Source of the DNA: Trissonchulus latispiculum | Lineage: Eukaryota > Nematoda > Enoplea > Enoplida > Ironidae | Direction of reading: 5' to 3' | Assembly (NCBI GenBank): GCA_030248195.1 | Contig: JASAND010006562.1 | Location: 1 to 64,000 of the forward strand | Length of the DNA: 64,000 bases | Shown here: positions 1 to 10,400 of the stretch, in pieces | Position numbering within the stretch: position 1 is the first letter of the stretch | How the letters are laid out: every line of letters starts with the position of its first letter | Notes under the pieces: model-generated | What the model was told of the DNA's origin: nothing | The model's database searches: none | Seen by the model: the letters and a program-made list of their open reading frames with translations, nothing else | Program-made: the position numbers and the translations under genes

Positions 1-503
1 GCCATATATATCTTAAATTTAGTTGGACTATGACAAGCATCGGACAGAAAGATAGGGATGTGGCGGTAAAACCATTGGTTCAATCCAACAGGATTGCAGT
101 CAATTACAATCGATATGAAATTATTCTTTAAATATGCTGTCTGTATATATATAAATGCATAAAATGAACAGTAGTAAGCTTAGACTTTCTCGAAGGAAAA
201 GTCTATAATACATGGAAGTACGAATATTCGGATATATAGATTATATCATCTAATTTAGAATCTGGAGCTATAATTTAAAGTCTAGAAATCGATATAGATG
301 AATGTATAATATTTACAGCCCGCGAATATGGGTTGTTCGGCGACGCTGTGCCCATATTAGCTCGCCCACAACCTAGTCCTCCTTTCTTTTACAACCTAGC
401 CCATATTAAACGTTTGCAAAGCTAGTCCTCTATTGATTTCGCAACCTCACCCCATCCACCCATATTACTTTTCCATGCTCCGGAGGAGCATTTTACTTTC
501 TTG
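1..503. other. AT-rich stretch, no gene seen
   Basis: I see no splice-flanked open frame here. Between about 330 and 480 there are short GCCCATATTA-type motifs that echo the CTCATATTAG motifs of the inverted repeat at 891-1738. This may be a diverged end of the same element. Confidence 0.4.
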
Positions 504-778
504 TATAGTAAATCGTCTACGCTCGTTTCAATGAGCATATTTTCAGAACCGACGGAAGTGACCACTGGTCACTATGGTCTAGGTGGCCTATTGACCAGTG
601 GTCAAACCCCCTAAAACAGCGTTTTTCGGGGTTTTGGTTGGGGGCATATATATATATACGTATATATATATATAGTAAATTGTCTACGCTCGTTTCAATG
701 AGCATATTTTCAGACCCGACAGAAGTAACCGCTGGTCACTATGGTCTAGGTGGCCTATTGACCAGTGGTCAAACCCCC
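504..778. repeat. Two ~108-bp direct repeats with internal palindromes
   Basis: The unit at 504-611 recurs at 671-778 with few differences, separated by a TA-rich spacer with a (TA)n run near 648-673. Each unit contains CACTGGTCAC...GACCAGTGGTC, which can pair as a short stem (TGACCACTGGTC against GACCAGTGGTCA). I see no coding potential; short minus-strand open frames here are shadows of the repeat. Confidence 0.7.
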
Positions 779-890
779 GAAGACAGTGGTCATTGTTTGG
801 AATAGAGAATCTTCTGGGAGTAATAAATTGCAGACTACTTCTGCCTAAGAGCAGCGCTCCCAAAAATTGGAAGAAGAAAAATAGGAAAAA

Positions 891-1738
891 AGTCGCATGT
901 AAAATGCAATATGAGCTATGATGGTCAACATTTAAATATGTCAAGGACAAGATTTAAAACGTCTAATATGAGCCATGGTAAAGGACAAGCTGTAACTGGC
1001 TAATATGAGCCGCCACGTTTCTCTTGGGCTCATATTGACGCGAGGATACTAAGTTGAGTTAACTATTTTTCACTTTTCAAATTCGCATGTACACGTAATT
1101 GTCATTACATACGTCTGGTCTTGATACAATAAGTAAAGTCAAGTGGGTAAGCACACATCAAAGTTTTACACATCCGCTGTGTATTTTATTGTATAAGTGC
1201 TGTGTACAGTAAGCCGGTACTGAAGACTTGAAGAATACCGGTTTACTGGAGCTTTATGCATTTGTATCTAGTTTGCAGTGTGTGTCTATGATTTAGAAAA
1301 CTGATATGTACCAAATGTATATGCCACTTAATTCAACTTTAAAGGGGAGAACTTTAGCTGCTTAAAGTGTTCACATATATACCTTAAATACGGTGTTTGA
1401 GCTAGTGAAACTAGATTCAGACAGGATACCTATAACCAAACATTATATGAAGCTAATGACATTACGCAAGACGGTGAGGATTTTTTCAGACTTGGGATTG
1501 GGAATAAAAGTAAAGAGTCTGTAGGCAAGATGGTAAGAGGTCGTCGTGATGTCAAGCCGTTGAAACCACGGCAGCGAGCGTCAATATGAGCCCAAGAGAA
1601 ACGTGGCGGCTCATATTAGCCAGTTACAGCTTGTCCTTTACCGATTTAGATGCTGGCTCATATTAGACGTTTTAAATCTTGTCCTTGACATATTTAAATG
1701 TTGACCATCATAGCTCATATTGCATTTTACATGCGACT
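891..1738. repeat. Long inverted repeat, ~150-bp arms around a 536-bp core
   Basis: The left arm (891-1041) and right arm (1578-1738) are near-identical reverse complements. The right arm carries about 10 extra bases near 1650. The arms contain repeated CTCATATT/AATATGAG motifs. The core (1042-1577) has no open frame. This has the shape of a non-autonomous foldback DNA element, but I found no target-site duplication, so superfamily and exact ends are open. Confidence 0.7.
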
Positions 1739-2446
1739 GCAAGGAGCATTTTTCCTACCTGTCGATATTGTCGCTGTAATTTGGTGAAATTCCGAAGATG
1801 CGAGCCAATTACTCCAAATTACTGTGGCAGAATCGGCTGAAACTTTGCGCATTACAGGCCAGTGAGTGTACCAAGATATGCAGAAAGCTAGGTCACTAAA
1901 TCTCGCTGCAGTGTTTAGAAATGCTAGATTGATTTATCGAAGTATGGATGGCTATCGATCCGAATAGCTCTAAGACAGTTGTAAGCGCATACTGAACGAA
2001 GGAAGCGTCATATCGAAAAACGGATTTCATATTCGAATTCAGCAGGTCAAATAACCCCTATAACCACCTTTTTGGCGAAATCGGAGACAAAAAATTTTTA
2101 GACCCCATTTTTACTGCGCTTAGATAGCTTTTCAGGCCTAAAAATAAGGGTTATTTCTTAACAAAAAGTTTGCTAGCACACTAACCAGAAAGCATAAATC
2201 CTCGAAACCTACAGACAGCTTGCCCCTATTAGAGCCTAATATTTGCTAAAAAGCTGGAGTAGGCTAGGGACTGTCAATTTTATTAGATCGAAAACGGCAC
2301 ACGGTCACATCGAAACTTTTCGCCAAATTTCAAATTTTGAGCTGTTATAGCTGAAGAAAGAAGCCGGAATACTTTTAATATTTAGCACTAGTAACAGATA
2401 ACATTTATGGCTGAAAGTTTCAGAATTGGTCAAACCGTTAATCCGC
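1739..2446. other. Intergenic or old repeat, no gene seen
   Basis: AT-rich sequence with no open frame over 60 codons and no recognised motif. It reads like eroded non-coding transposon sequence. Confidence 0.35.
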
Positions 2447-2554
2447 CAGGGGCTCGTTGCATAAAAATGATAAGTAATAAGTTAATAAGTTCATAAGTTC
2501 ATAAGCTAATATGTCATATACAATAAGTAGAGGTGTTGCATAAAATTTTATTGT

Positions 2555-2562
2555 AATAAGCG
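2555..2562. repeat. 8-bp target-site duplication AATAAGCG (left)
   Basis: Identical to 3964-3971 on the other side of the hAT-like insertion. Confidence 0.85.
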
Positions 2563-3159
2563 CAGGGTTTTTTTTTTGAAAATCGGGACTGTGTCAAACT
2601 TGTGTCCAGCTAATTTTATTTGTGTCCAGCTAAGAAAAGTTGTGTCCAGAAACAAAATTTCGCGCAGCGCTAATATAATGTATTATATCATTATATAATA
2701 TGTAATATATTATGTAAGTGGTATTTAACGCGCTATTTTAGTGTAGGAATAAAATTTGTTATTATGCGAATAAATTATATATAGTTGTCTATTGTTTGCA
2801 ATTGTCTAGCAATTTGCAAGGGTCACCGATGCCACACTTTTCTTGTTGACGTCGCAAGCCACAGGAACAATGTCTGGGGGTGTTTTTTTTCGTCGAAACT
2901 TTTTGCGAACTTTTACGCAGACCTCCAAAATTTTTTGCGGAATTTCGCAAAAAATTGCGAATATCATACTTTTTAGTTTTTCAAATATAACTAATGAATT
3001 TTATTAATTAGGTTCTAGGTTGTATTTAAACGTATTTTTAACATTTAACGAACATATACATAGTACGTACTAACCAAGTTACAACTATTTCTCAAAAGTC
3101 GAAGCATGTGTACGTGGTGTTTTTTACAAGAATATAAAATTTAAACGTAGAGATGCGGG

Positions 3160-3185
3160 GGGTCTGGGGGGCGGAGCCCCCCAGA
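3160..3185. repeat. GC hairpin module (GGGTCTGGGGGGC-GGA-GCCCCCCAG type)
   Basis: A 10-bp perfect stem with a 3-nt GGA loop in AT-rich surroundings. The same module, intact or slightly eroded, occurs near 3768-3796, 5421-5452 (reverse), 11971-12000 (reverse), 21835-21861, 22112-22141, 22969-22998 (reverse), 23840-23866 and 62930-62956 (reverse). Confidence 0.8.
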
Positions 3186-3272
3186 AGCTGAGAAAATTTT
3201 GTAAAACTGATGAAAATCCTTGATGGAAACACTCACAACATTGATTTCGACTGAAAGGTATGAATACAGAAA

Positions 3273-3291
3273 TTCGCGCCGCAGGCGCGAA
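3273..3291. repeat. GC hairpin module (TTCGCGCC-GCA-GGCGCGAA)
   Basis: An 8-bp perfect stem. Related palindromes are at 5202-5220, 11889-11901, 22722-22735, 27005-27023 and near 60925. The two hairpin modules usually occur within about 80-250 bp of each other. Confidence 0.75.
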
Positions 3292-3963
3292 AATTTTTTG
3301 GAATTTTCTGCAAAAAGTACCTGAAACACTTGTATTTATTATCAGAGAACTGAAAATTTCTACTCAAGGTCAAAAATTTTTGCGGAACTTTACGCAGAGC
3401 TCCGAAAAAAGTTGCGGAATTTCAAAAAAGTGCGGAATTTCGCAGTTTTTTTCGGCGGAGAACCCCAGAAGCCGAAGATTTTTTAAAAACTAGCCTTCTA
3501 AGAATTTAATATTGGCTAATTTTTGCACAAATAATGGCTAAGTTACCTTGAAATTTCAACTGCCAAATCGAACTAACTTCATCGATTTGCTAAAGAAACT
3601 TCGCCCTAAAGGTGGATTTTCTAAGAAATTATTAAATTAAGTTAAATACAAATATAAATAAAATAAGTAAAAATAGAAATGTTAAGCATAGGAGGTAGGT
3701 ACATAGTTGCGGAACGATTAACCAGGTGGCCAAAGCCTAAAGGAGAAAAAATGTAAGGATAAGAGCGGGGGGTCTGGGGGGCGATAGCCCCCCAGAAAAG
3801 TTACGTATAGCTTTTTTAAAGATTTGGGATGCTCGGGAATTTTTTCTGGACACTTCTCTATGAAAACTTTAGCTGTGTCTACCTTGTGTCCAGCTAAAAA
3901 TTTTTGTGTCCAGCTAAGAAAATTTGTGTCTGGACACGCTCCTGGACACAAAAAAAACCGTGG

Positions 3964-3971
3964 AATAAGCG
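3964..3971. repeat. 8-bp target-site duplication AATAAGCG (right)
   Basis: Identical to 2555-2562. Confidence 0.85.
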
Positions 3972-4690
3972 ATTATTTCATAAGCAATTCTGAATTATAA
4001 TAAGTGAAAAGTCATAAGTTCCACTGAAAATACTGGCTACTTATTACAATATGTTTCAGTTCTATGAAGAGCAATGCAGTTAGTTTCGGAGCAGTAAAAT
4101 GGAAAAGTTTCACAAACAGAAACTAGGACTAAAAATTGTGGTTATTAATGTAATTGTGTAAATTGCGTAGGCAATGTAATGACGGATAATTGGCTTTTTC
4201 GGTTTCGCAATTTGCAGAATTTGCTTTACGCAGTAACGCAACGTGGAATTTGCTTCGTAGATATTACACTATAGCTAAGAATTCCGTCTTGGCACTTCAA
4301 ATACAATTTTACGCTACTAATTAGGCAGAATAAACTGTAAATCTTGAAAGGAGATCACTTTGAGCATGTCTACCGATATTGCAACCTTTCAGAAAAGTCT
4401 AAATTTCAGTTTTCCGCACATTTCTTGTTATAAAACTAATACAATAAAACTTGGAATTTTATTGCAAATTCGCTTATTTTAATAAGCGCTTTCTCATACG
4501 TTAATAGTTATTGCAAACTTTTATGCAACGCTCGCTTATGAAATTTACTAATTTTAATTCAAAAATCGCTTATTTTAATAAGTCGCTTATGACTTATTAG
4601 ATTATGACTTTTATGCAACGCAAATTCGCTAATTGTATATGACTTATTGGACTTATTAACTTATTGTAATTTTTATGCAACGGGCCCCAG

Positions 4691-5109
4691 AGCTGAAAAA
4701 ACCTTTTTGAAAAATCCCATTTTCCCCACCAAAATTTGTACTTTGGCGTCCTGCCCAAAACGGTGTATATGAGATATATTGTTGCCCACCCTAAACTTTT
4801 TTACTTTGATATGTTGGCTAATGTTGGGGGAAAAGTAGCTCTCTCCGACGATGTCGTGCCAACCCCTTCGTAGCCCCCCCCCTTAAGTTTATAATCACAC
4901 AGAAAATAATATTGTTGAAACAAGTATTGTTGATATTGCCTTTGTAATTGTAGATATTGGTCCGTGCGTCCCCTGACGGACGAGATGCTAGAGTTGGCCG
5001 TGGAAGAGGCCAATCTTCTGGTGCCTACCATTTATCAGACGATGAATCAGTAAGCGCAGCCTAAGTGAAAGCATTATACACAACCTTATTTATATTTTTT
5101 GTATATATA
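4691..5109. other. No gene seen
   Basis: Mixed sequence with a short C-run. Open frames are under 80 codons and have no splice or motif support. Confidence 0.3.
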
Positions 5110-5117
5110 TGTACGCT

Positions 5118-5513
5118 CGGGGGGGGGGGGGAGGCGGCCCCCCGTCGTCGAAGGTAGGAAAAATTAAGGAGAAAAATAGGAAAAAGGGCAGAACAGCAAA
5201 AAATTTCGCGCCTCTGCCGCGAATCTTCTTCTTTTTCTTCTTACCAACATTCATAGTGTATTAGAAGAAAAAGCTTTTAAATGTGTCCGAATTTTCGTGG
5301 AAAAATTCCATTTTTGCCTAAAAATGCGTAAAATTTTATAAAATTTCTGTGGTTCTTTGAAATGCAAAGAATTAATTAACGTTTTGAATACCGATTCTAT
5401 TGCAAAAACAGAAATTTTTTCAACTTCTGGGGGACTCCGCCCCCAGACCCCCCCTGGTAGAAATTTTTTCCCAGACCCGCACCCACCGTCACAAAATCCT
5501 GGATCCGCCAGTG
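5118..5513. mobile_element. Short hAT-type non-autonomous element
   Basis: It is flanked by the exact 8-bp direct repeat TGTACGCT (5110-5117 and 5514-5521). The right end reads inward CACTGGCGGATCCAGG, a typical hAT-style terminus. The left end is a G-run and has lost clear similarity. Inside are both GC hairpin modules (5202-5220 and 5421-5452). It has no coding capacity. Confidence 0.7.
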
Positions 5514-5553
5514 TGTACGCTATCTTTTATTCCTCAGTTTTATTGTATTATAT

Positions 5554-5906
5554 GCCGTGACGGCCGAGTGGCGAGGGCGCTCGACTTTGGATCCGATAGT
5601 CCGAGGTTCGAATCCCCGCTGCCACAAGGCTTTTACAAATCCCCTAAGCACATATCGGTTCGCCGTGGGCTCTAGCCAACCCAGCTATCCAACCTTAATT
5701 GGTCGGGAAATGGTACCACTGCTGTGGGAAGGAGGCAAGTAACAGGAGACCGTGTAGGGCATCTGCCTTGAGGAGCTGGCCCTGGTTGTAGTCATCATTC
5801 GAGGTGGCACTCCTGGCTCAAGGGCTGTGTATCCGGGGATGAGCACCGGCACCCTAGACCCTGACATGGGTAGGAGAATTTTCGGGGGTTACCTTTACCT
5901 TTATCT
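5554..5906 (+). mobile_element. tRNA-derived SINE, full-length copy 1
   Basis: The head resembles a type II tRNA promoter, with an A box TGACGGCCGAGTGG and a B box GGTTCGAATCC. A ~280-bp unrelated body follows, with a tail of TTACCTTTACCTTTA type. The exact 13-bp direct repeats TATTGTATTATAT flank it (5541-5553 and 5907-5919). The same element is at 17510-17886, and reverse-strand pieces are at 32462-32518 and 32905-32957. It is not a functional tRNA gene, because the cloverleaf 3' half runs on into the SINE body. Confidence 0.88.
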
Positions 5907-5986
5907 TATTGTATTATATATTTTATTTTTTACTTTATCCTTTTAAAGCTTGAAAATTTGTTACTCAACTCCAATGCTTTTTCTAG

Positions 5987-6104
5987 ACAACTGGCACCGG
6001 ACTTGCGAGAGAACTTTGAACACATGTGCGCTGATCAGATCGATTTCTATATGAAGCAACAGGAAGCCATCAATAGACGTCGCGAACAGGATAAAACATA
6101 CACT
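5987..6104 (+). CDS. Internal exon of the Ala-rich protein gene
   Basis: 118 bp. The first base completes a split codon and the exon ends on a codon boundary (phase 0) before a consensus GTAAGT donor. It is GC-balanced against AT-rich flanks, and only this frame is open with a sensible composition. Confidence 0.7.
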
Positions 6105-7445
6105 GTAAGTTCTACCAAGAGTACATAATAGATAAGAGTGTGACAGCTGGCAGGTTCTCTGTTATCAGCTGCAGGTATGTTCGCTAACGGCTGACCCCCC
6201 TCACAAACGTGTATGCTCACTTCAAAGAAATTAGAACGCTATCTTTGCGTGTTAAAGCTCGCAACAGACGCACATTGAACCAACTGAGTAGTTGTGTTTT
6301 CGAGCTTCAGCATGCAAGCGTAGCGGCCAAATTTGTTTGAAGTGAACATACACGTTTGTGGGGGGGTCACCACCCGTTAGCGTGCAGAACATGTACCTGC
6401 AGCTGATAACAGAGAACCTGCCTGCTGTCACACTGTTATGTACTCGTGGTTCTACTTATAGTTACACTTACACTACACTAGATTCTGATCTTTCCTTAGC
6501 TGGGTGTCCATGGTGTTGATTTTTATTTTCCGTCCCAAATTATGATATTATCGTATCCTTACGGATCCGTGGACTTGTGGCTGTTTTGCTTACATTATTG
6601 ATAAGACCTGGAAGGCAGATTTTAATCATTAATTTAGAGGCAGCCTGTTTCTGTTTTCCCCCTGGATTTCTTGGAGTATTTTATGTTGATCTTTTTTTCC
6701 TTTTTTGTAGATGTCCGTCATCAACGACAAGTTGGCCCGTGATCCGACGGGGACCCTGCTGACCAGTAAAGAGCGACGCCTACTGGTTGAGAATAGTGCT
6801 GCCGCTGCAGCCGCTAACAGCAGTGAGCGTGCTGCCGTGCCCGGCCCGGGCGGTGGCCTGCCACACTTGACCGCTGATCTGCCCGCCGCCGCAGCACATC
6901 TGGGCGCTCCGCTCAGCATGCTGAACGGTGCTGCAGCACCGCCCAAGCCCTCGCCGATGGGCTTTCGACCGCCCCGCTTCAACGGGGCTGCGGTGTTTGC
7001 CCCCCTGCCCCCCGGCTTTCAGAACGGGGTCACTTCGGTGGTCAGCAGTGCCAGTTCTATGCCTGGCTTTGCTCAGTCCGCCGCCGCGGCACAGCACCTC
7101 TACGGGAGTGCTGTGGCAGCGCACAATCAGGCTGCAGCCGCGGCAGCACTCAGTGCGCAGCAACAGTTTTTTGTTCGAATGCTGGCCGCTGCTTCGTCCC
7201 CCGTCGGTACGCCGCTCTATCAGCAACAGTCAACAATTGGGGGCGGGCCCCCGGCCCCTCCCCACACCTGCCCCAACTGTGACTATAAACTGGGGGGCGG
7301 ACATCCGGCCTTTGGGGGTCCGGGGCCTGGGGGTGCCCGACGGGCCCGGTCCTTCATTAAACCACGGATGGTGGACAATGCCTGTCAGACCCTGTCAACT
7401 GGGGATATTGTGATGACAAAACTGTATTATGAGGAGACCTCATAA
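5987..7445 (+). CDS. 3' end of an unrecognised gene encoding an Ala/Pro/Gly-rich protein
   Basis: Two exons join in phase: 5987-6104 (acceptor TTCTAG, donor GTAAGT) and 6711-7445 (acceptor TTTGTAG, stop TAA). Upstream exons lie left of the window or were not found. The visible protein starts with a charged, probably helical segment (residues NFEHMCADQIDFYMKQQEA, then RRRE). A conserved-looking stretch of about 25 residues follows (SVINDKLARDPTGTLLTSKE). Next comes about 150 residues of Ala/Pro/Gly/Gln low complexity, a single C-x2-C (CPNC), and a C-terminal tail RMVDNACQTLSTGDIV. Domain and family were not recognised. The composition suggests a regulatory or scaffold protein with a disordered region, which is inference only. 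The GC content of the last exon is far above its surroundings. Confidence 0.75.
6106..6460. mobile_element. Foldback (MITE-like) element filling the intron
   Basis: Arms of about 130 bp (6106-6240 and 6330-6460) are imperfect reverse complements sharing GAGTACATAA, AGTGTGACAGC, CAGGTTCTCTGTTATCAGC and CACAAACGTGTATG. The element begins immediately after the GT of the splice donor at 6105 and occupies most of the 606-bp intron. It has no open frame. Confidence 0.75.
6711..7445 (+). CDS. Terminal exon of the Ala-rich protein gene
   Basis: The frame is open from the acceptor at 6710/6711 to TAA at 7443-7445, 244 codons. The ATG at 6711 is the first codon after the AG, so this could also be a start codon. 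The phase-compatible upstream exon argues for an internal methionine. Long open frames on the opposite strand and in frame +1 are GC-rich shadows. Confidence 0.75.
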   Translation: MSVINDKLARDPTGTLLTSKERRLLVENSAAAAAANSSERAAVPGPGGGLPHLTADLPAAAAHLGAPLSMLNGAAAPPKPSPMGFRPPRFNGAAVFAPLPPGFQNGVTSVVSSASSMPGFAQSAAAAQHLYGSAVAAHNQAAAAAALSAQQQFFVRMLAAASSPVGTPLYQQQSTIGGGPPAPPHTCPNCDYKLGGGHPAFGGPGPGGARRARSFIKPRMVDNACQTLSTGDIVMTKLYYEETS

Positions 7446-10400
7446 TTAGCATGGAGTCAGTTTTTGTGGAAAAGATTAACTTCAATTTTGGTAATTCTCT
7501 GTCTCCCTCCCCCTATTTATTCTTTTGTCATTTCTGTTGTAAGTTTTATATGTACGTATATTATATACTTTTATTGATCTTTCCTGTATTTCATTCTGTC
7601 TGTATGTTTCTGTATACGTCTGTGCACTGCATGCTCTTTTGATTGATTCAGTTTTATAGCCTTTTTTCCTGAGTTTGTTTCTTCTTTTAAGGTTTTATTT
7701 ATTTATTTCCACATTTTTTGCTGCAGTGAATTGTGTACATGTTAGGGGTTAGGCTGACTCTATCGTGTGGTGTCTTTTTTTGCACTCATTAATGGACTAC
7801 CTGTATAATCTCTTGTGGTATCTTGCTTCCGTCCTTCCAGCTAGCTCTTGTTTTTTTGAATAATTTTTAATGGGTTTTTACCTTTTTGTAAAATGTTTCT
7901 TTTTTCTATTAAGCTTTCCATACAATGGTGGAAGAATCATTCGAACTTTGGTACTTCCTCTGTAGTAAGTGGCATACTACTGCAATCCAACGCTCGTGGA
8001 CGTATATATCAATTTTTGAAGTAAACTTTTGTATATATCAATTTTTGATGTAAACTTTTATCGGATTTTAATTTTCATTTTATGCTATATTGCTTCTTGA
8101 TATCTGTAAGTAGAAATTGATTTTGAACCACCATCAATTAATCAGATGTTTTGTATTTTTGCGGTGAGTAGGGGAGAAAATGATTTTGTTAATATTTTCA
8201 TTTGATTATTTTCTTGTTTTTGTAGTCTGTGTTAAGTTTCTGCTATGCTCCTTTCTTCAGTGCTGGCTCGGGTACTGCGTACATATACAGTGTATTTATT
8301 GGCTTGTTTTCTGTTACTCATTTTGACATTATGTCATTATTATTCATTTGTTAATATATTATGCTGATATTTTTGTTGGGATGGCTCAGTCCCTAATTAC
8401 CCGTTGTGTGCACAAGCCGTTTAAAATTATTTGATCAATTTAAATTAAAATTTTGTTCTCAGCTTCTTATTTTTTATCCTTGGCTTCGCCCTCCTTGTCC
8501 CTCATTTTTGATATTTCCTATTATATATATTATATATAGAATATATATAATATATACATATATAGAATATATATATATTTATATATATGCGTTTTTGGAC
8601 CACCTTGAACCTACTTCCGTACTAAACTGTCCGGTTTTTGGCCCTGTTCTAATTATTGTGTTTTTATGAACTGCGTATGTAAATACGTACGATTGCGGTT
8701 TGTATATGTATTTTATTAAGCTTTGAAATTAGATGGGAATTCGTTTTTTATTTTATTGCTCTGATGGTGTTGGTCTAGTGGTTGAAATTATTTATTTAGA
8801 ATATTTTCAGTTTTTATTTTGTTTTTTGTATATACCCTACCTACGTGTGCATGTTGTATTATACCTGTGTTATTTCTATGTGCAGCTTTTCTCCTTCCCT
8901 GTGTTAGTTTTCTCAACCATATTTTGCAATTTTTGGTGTTTTTATTCGTACGACAGCAATATTTGTATAATAATGAACGTTTAGCTGCTCAAGCATTTTG
9001 GTAGTGATTGCCTTTTAAATTGTTACTATATAATGTATATAGTACTTTTGCTTGAAATTTTATATTTACATTTATTTATGCTGAAATTTTGAGGATAAAT
9101 TTTGAGTCTTTTATGATAAATTATGTCGTTTCTGGAACTGTTGCTGTAGTAAAGCTTTTTGGTTTTTTGGGTTTTATTACAGTAATCGGCTTTTTAATGT
9201 TCGTATGGAAATCTGCAGCTTATGTGTATTTGTTTTCAGTTGCATTATTTTCTCAGTGCAACGCCTTTAATTTGGAACAACATTTTAATTATTTCATTAC
9301 AATAATGGAGCTTATTCGATGTGTTGATCTTCTTTTTTCGTGTTTCTGCATTTTCTCCTCTGCAGTTTCTAACACACAACTGTTGGTGCCTCTATTACTA
9401 ATTTAATTAATCGTAAGTAATTAATAATGATTAATAATGTAGTGCTATTCAACAAATAATATCACTCAAACTGAATGATTTATCCTTATTGTGTGCGTTT
9501 TGCTACTTTTCCTGAGCTTTAGGTTTTATCCTTTACTGGCTTGTGCGTACGGGGTTCGATTTTTCTGTCGCTGTTTGCTTTCTGTTATCTAATATATCTG
9601 CTGCTTTGCTTCTGGCGCCTTTTCCCTTAATTTCTTTGTTATTTTTTGCTCTAATTTAGCTTTTTCTGAAGGATAGTTCAGGAAAACGTGGCAAAAATTG
9701 CTCGTGATCACTGCGCAGTTCTTGGCTAGATGTTCTTTACTACTTCACATGGATTCAAGTCATATATTTTCATTTACTCTTCACTCCTAAAGTGTCCGGT
9801 TTGTAAACTCGCTGTCTTACCGTCGATTTTTTTTACCTGTGTTTGTTGATTGCTGTGGATTACTTTAGTCCGATATGAATTGTTTCTGAGAATGTTTGCT
9901 CACTATATATTTCCCGACTCATTTAGGTTTACATACGTATATTTATGCATAACATATCTTATTGTTTGCATTTCTTGGGTTTGCTGTTTTTTGTTTTCAT
10001 TTAATTTTTTGCCATTTTCTGCGGTTTTTGAAAATTCTTTCATTTTTCTAGGGATTTCCTGGTTTTCAGAAACGTGAATTTATGCTTTTTCATGTTATTT
10101 TTATTTTTGGCGAACTGATTAATTTTGGGCACCTTTCTTTTCCATGCTGACGATTTGGATATATTAAAATGATTATATATAAGCTTCCGTTTCTGTGTTG
10201 TTTTATGCCTTGCATAATCTCTGTTTTTTCATTGAGATTTTCTTTTCTGAAGAGTTTCTTATCTTCCTGTTTTACAACTGTGCATATCTGGTTTGTTTTT
10301 TCTGAGTTTTCTTGAGTTTTTGCTGCAAATGATAGTGTGGTATATATAAATTTGTCTTTTTTCATAATTATGAAACTTCATCTAAACTGAACTTTATATT

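Larger units (their letters stand above)
2563..3963. mobile_element. hAT-like non-autonomous element (copy 2 of the 21652-24051 family)
   Basis: The element begins CAGGGTTTTTTTTTTG and ends AAAAAAAACCGTGG. It is flanked by the exact 8-bp direct repeat AATAAGCG (2555-2562 and 3964-3971), the hallmark of hAT transposition. Subterminal TTGTGTCCAGCTAA repeats lie inside both ends. It matches the layout of 21652-24051, where the corresponding motif reads TTGCGTCCCGTTAA. It carries GC-rich hairpins near 3160-3185, 3273-3291 and 3768-3796. It has no transposase frame and sits inside the 2447-4690 element. Confidence 0.85.
2447..4690. mobile_element. Non-autonomous DNA element with CAGGGGC..GTTGCATAAAAA ends, split by a hAT insertion
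   Basis: The left end reads CAGGGGCTCGTTGCATAAAA and the right end is its imperfect inverse (TTTTTATGCAACGGGCCCC followed by AG). Just inside both ends are dense short repeats of AATAAG/CTTATT and GCATAAAA type, a layout typical of subterminal transposase-binding clusters. Removing the 1.4-kb insertion at 2563-3963 leaves about 0.8 kb with no open frame. The CAGGGG ends suggest hAT, but no clear 8-bp target duplication flanks the outer ends. Confidence 0.6.

Noticed and set aside
5554..5640. Leu/Ser-like tRNA gene
   Set aside because: A and B boxes are present, but the sequence continues into a repeated ~350-bp body with a tail and target duplications, and a second copy exists at 17510, so it is a SINE.
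8733..9406. Hydrophobic small proteins
   Set aside because: Phe/Leu/Val-rich frames result from T-rich sequence; no splice, start-context or similarity evidence.
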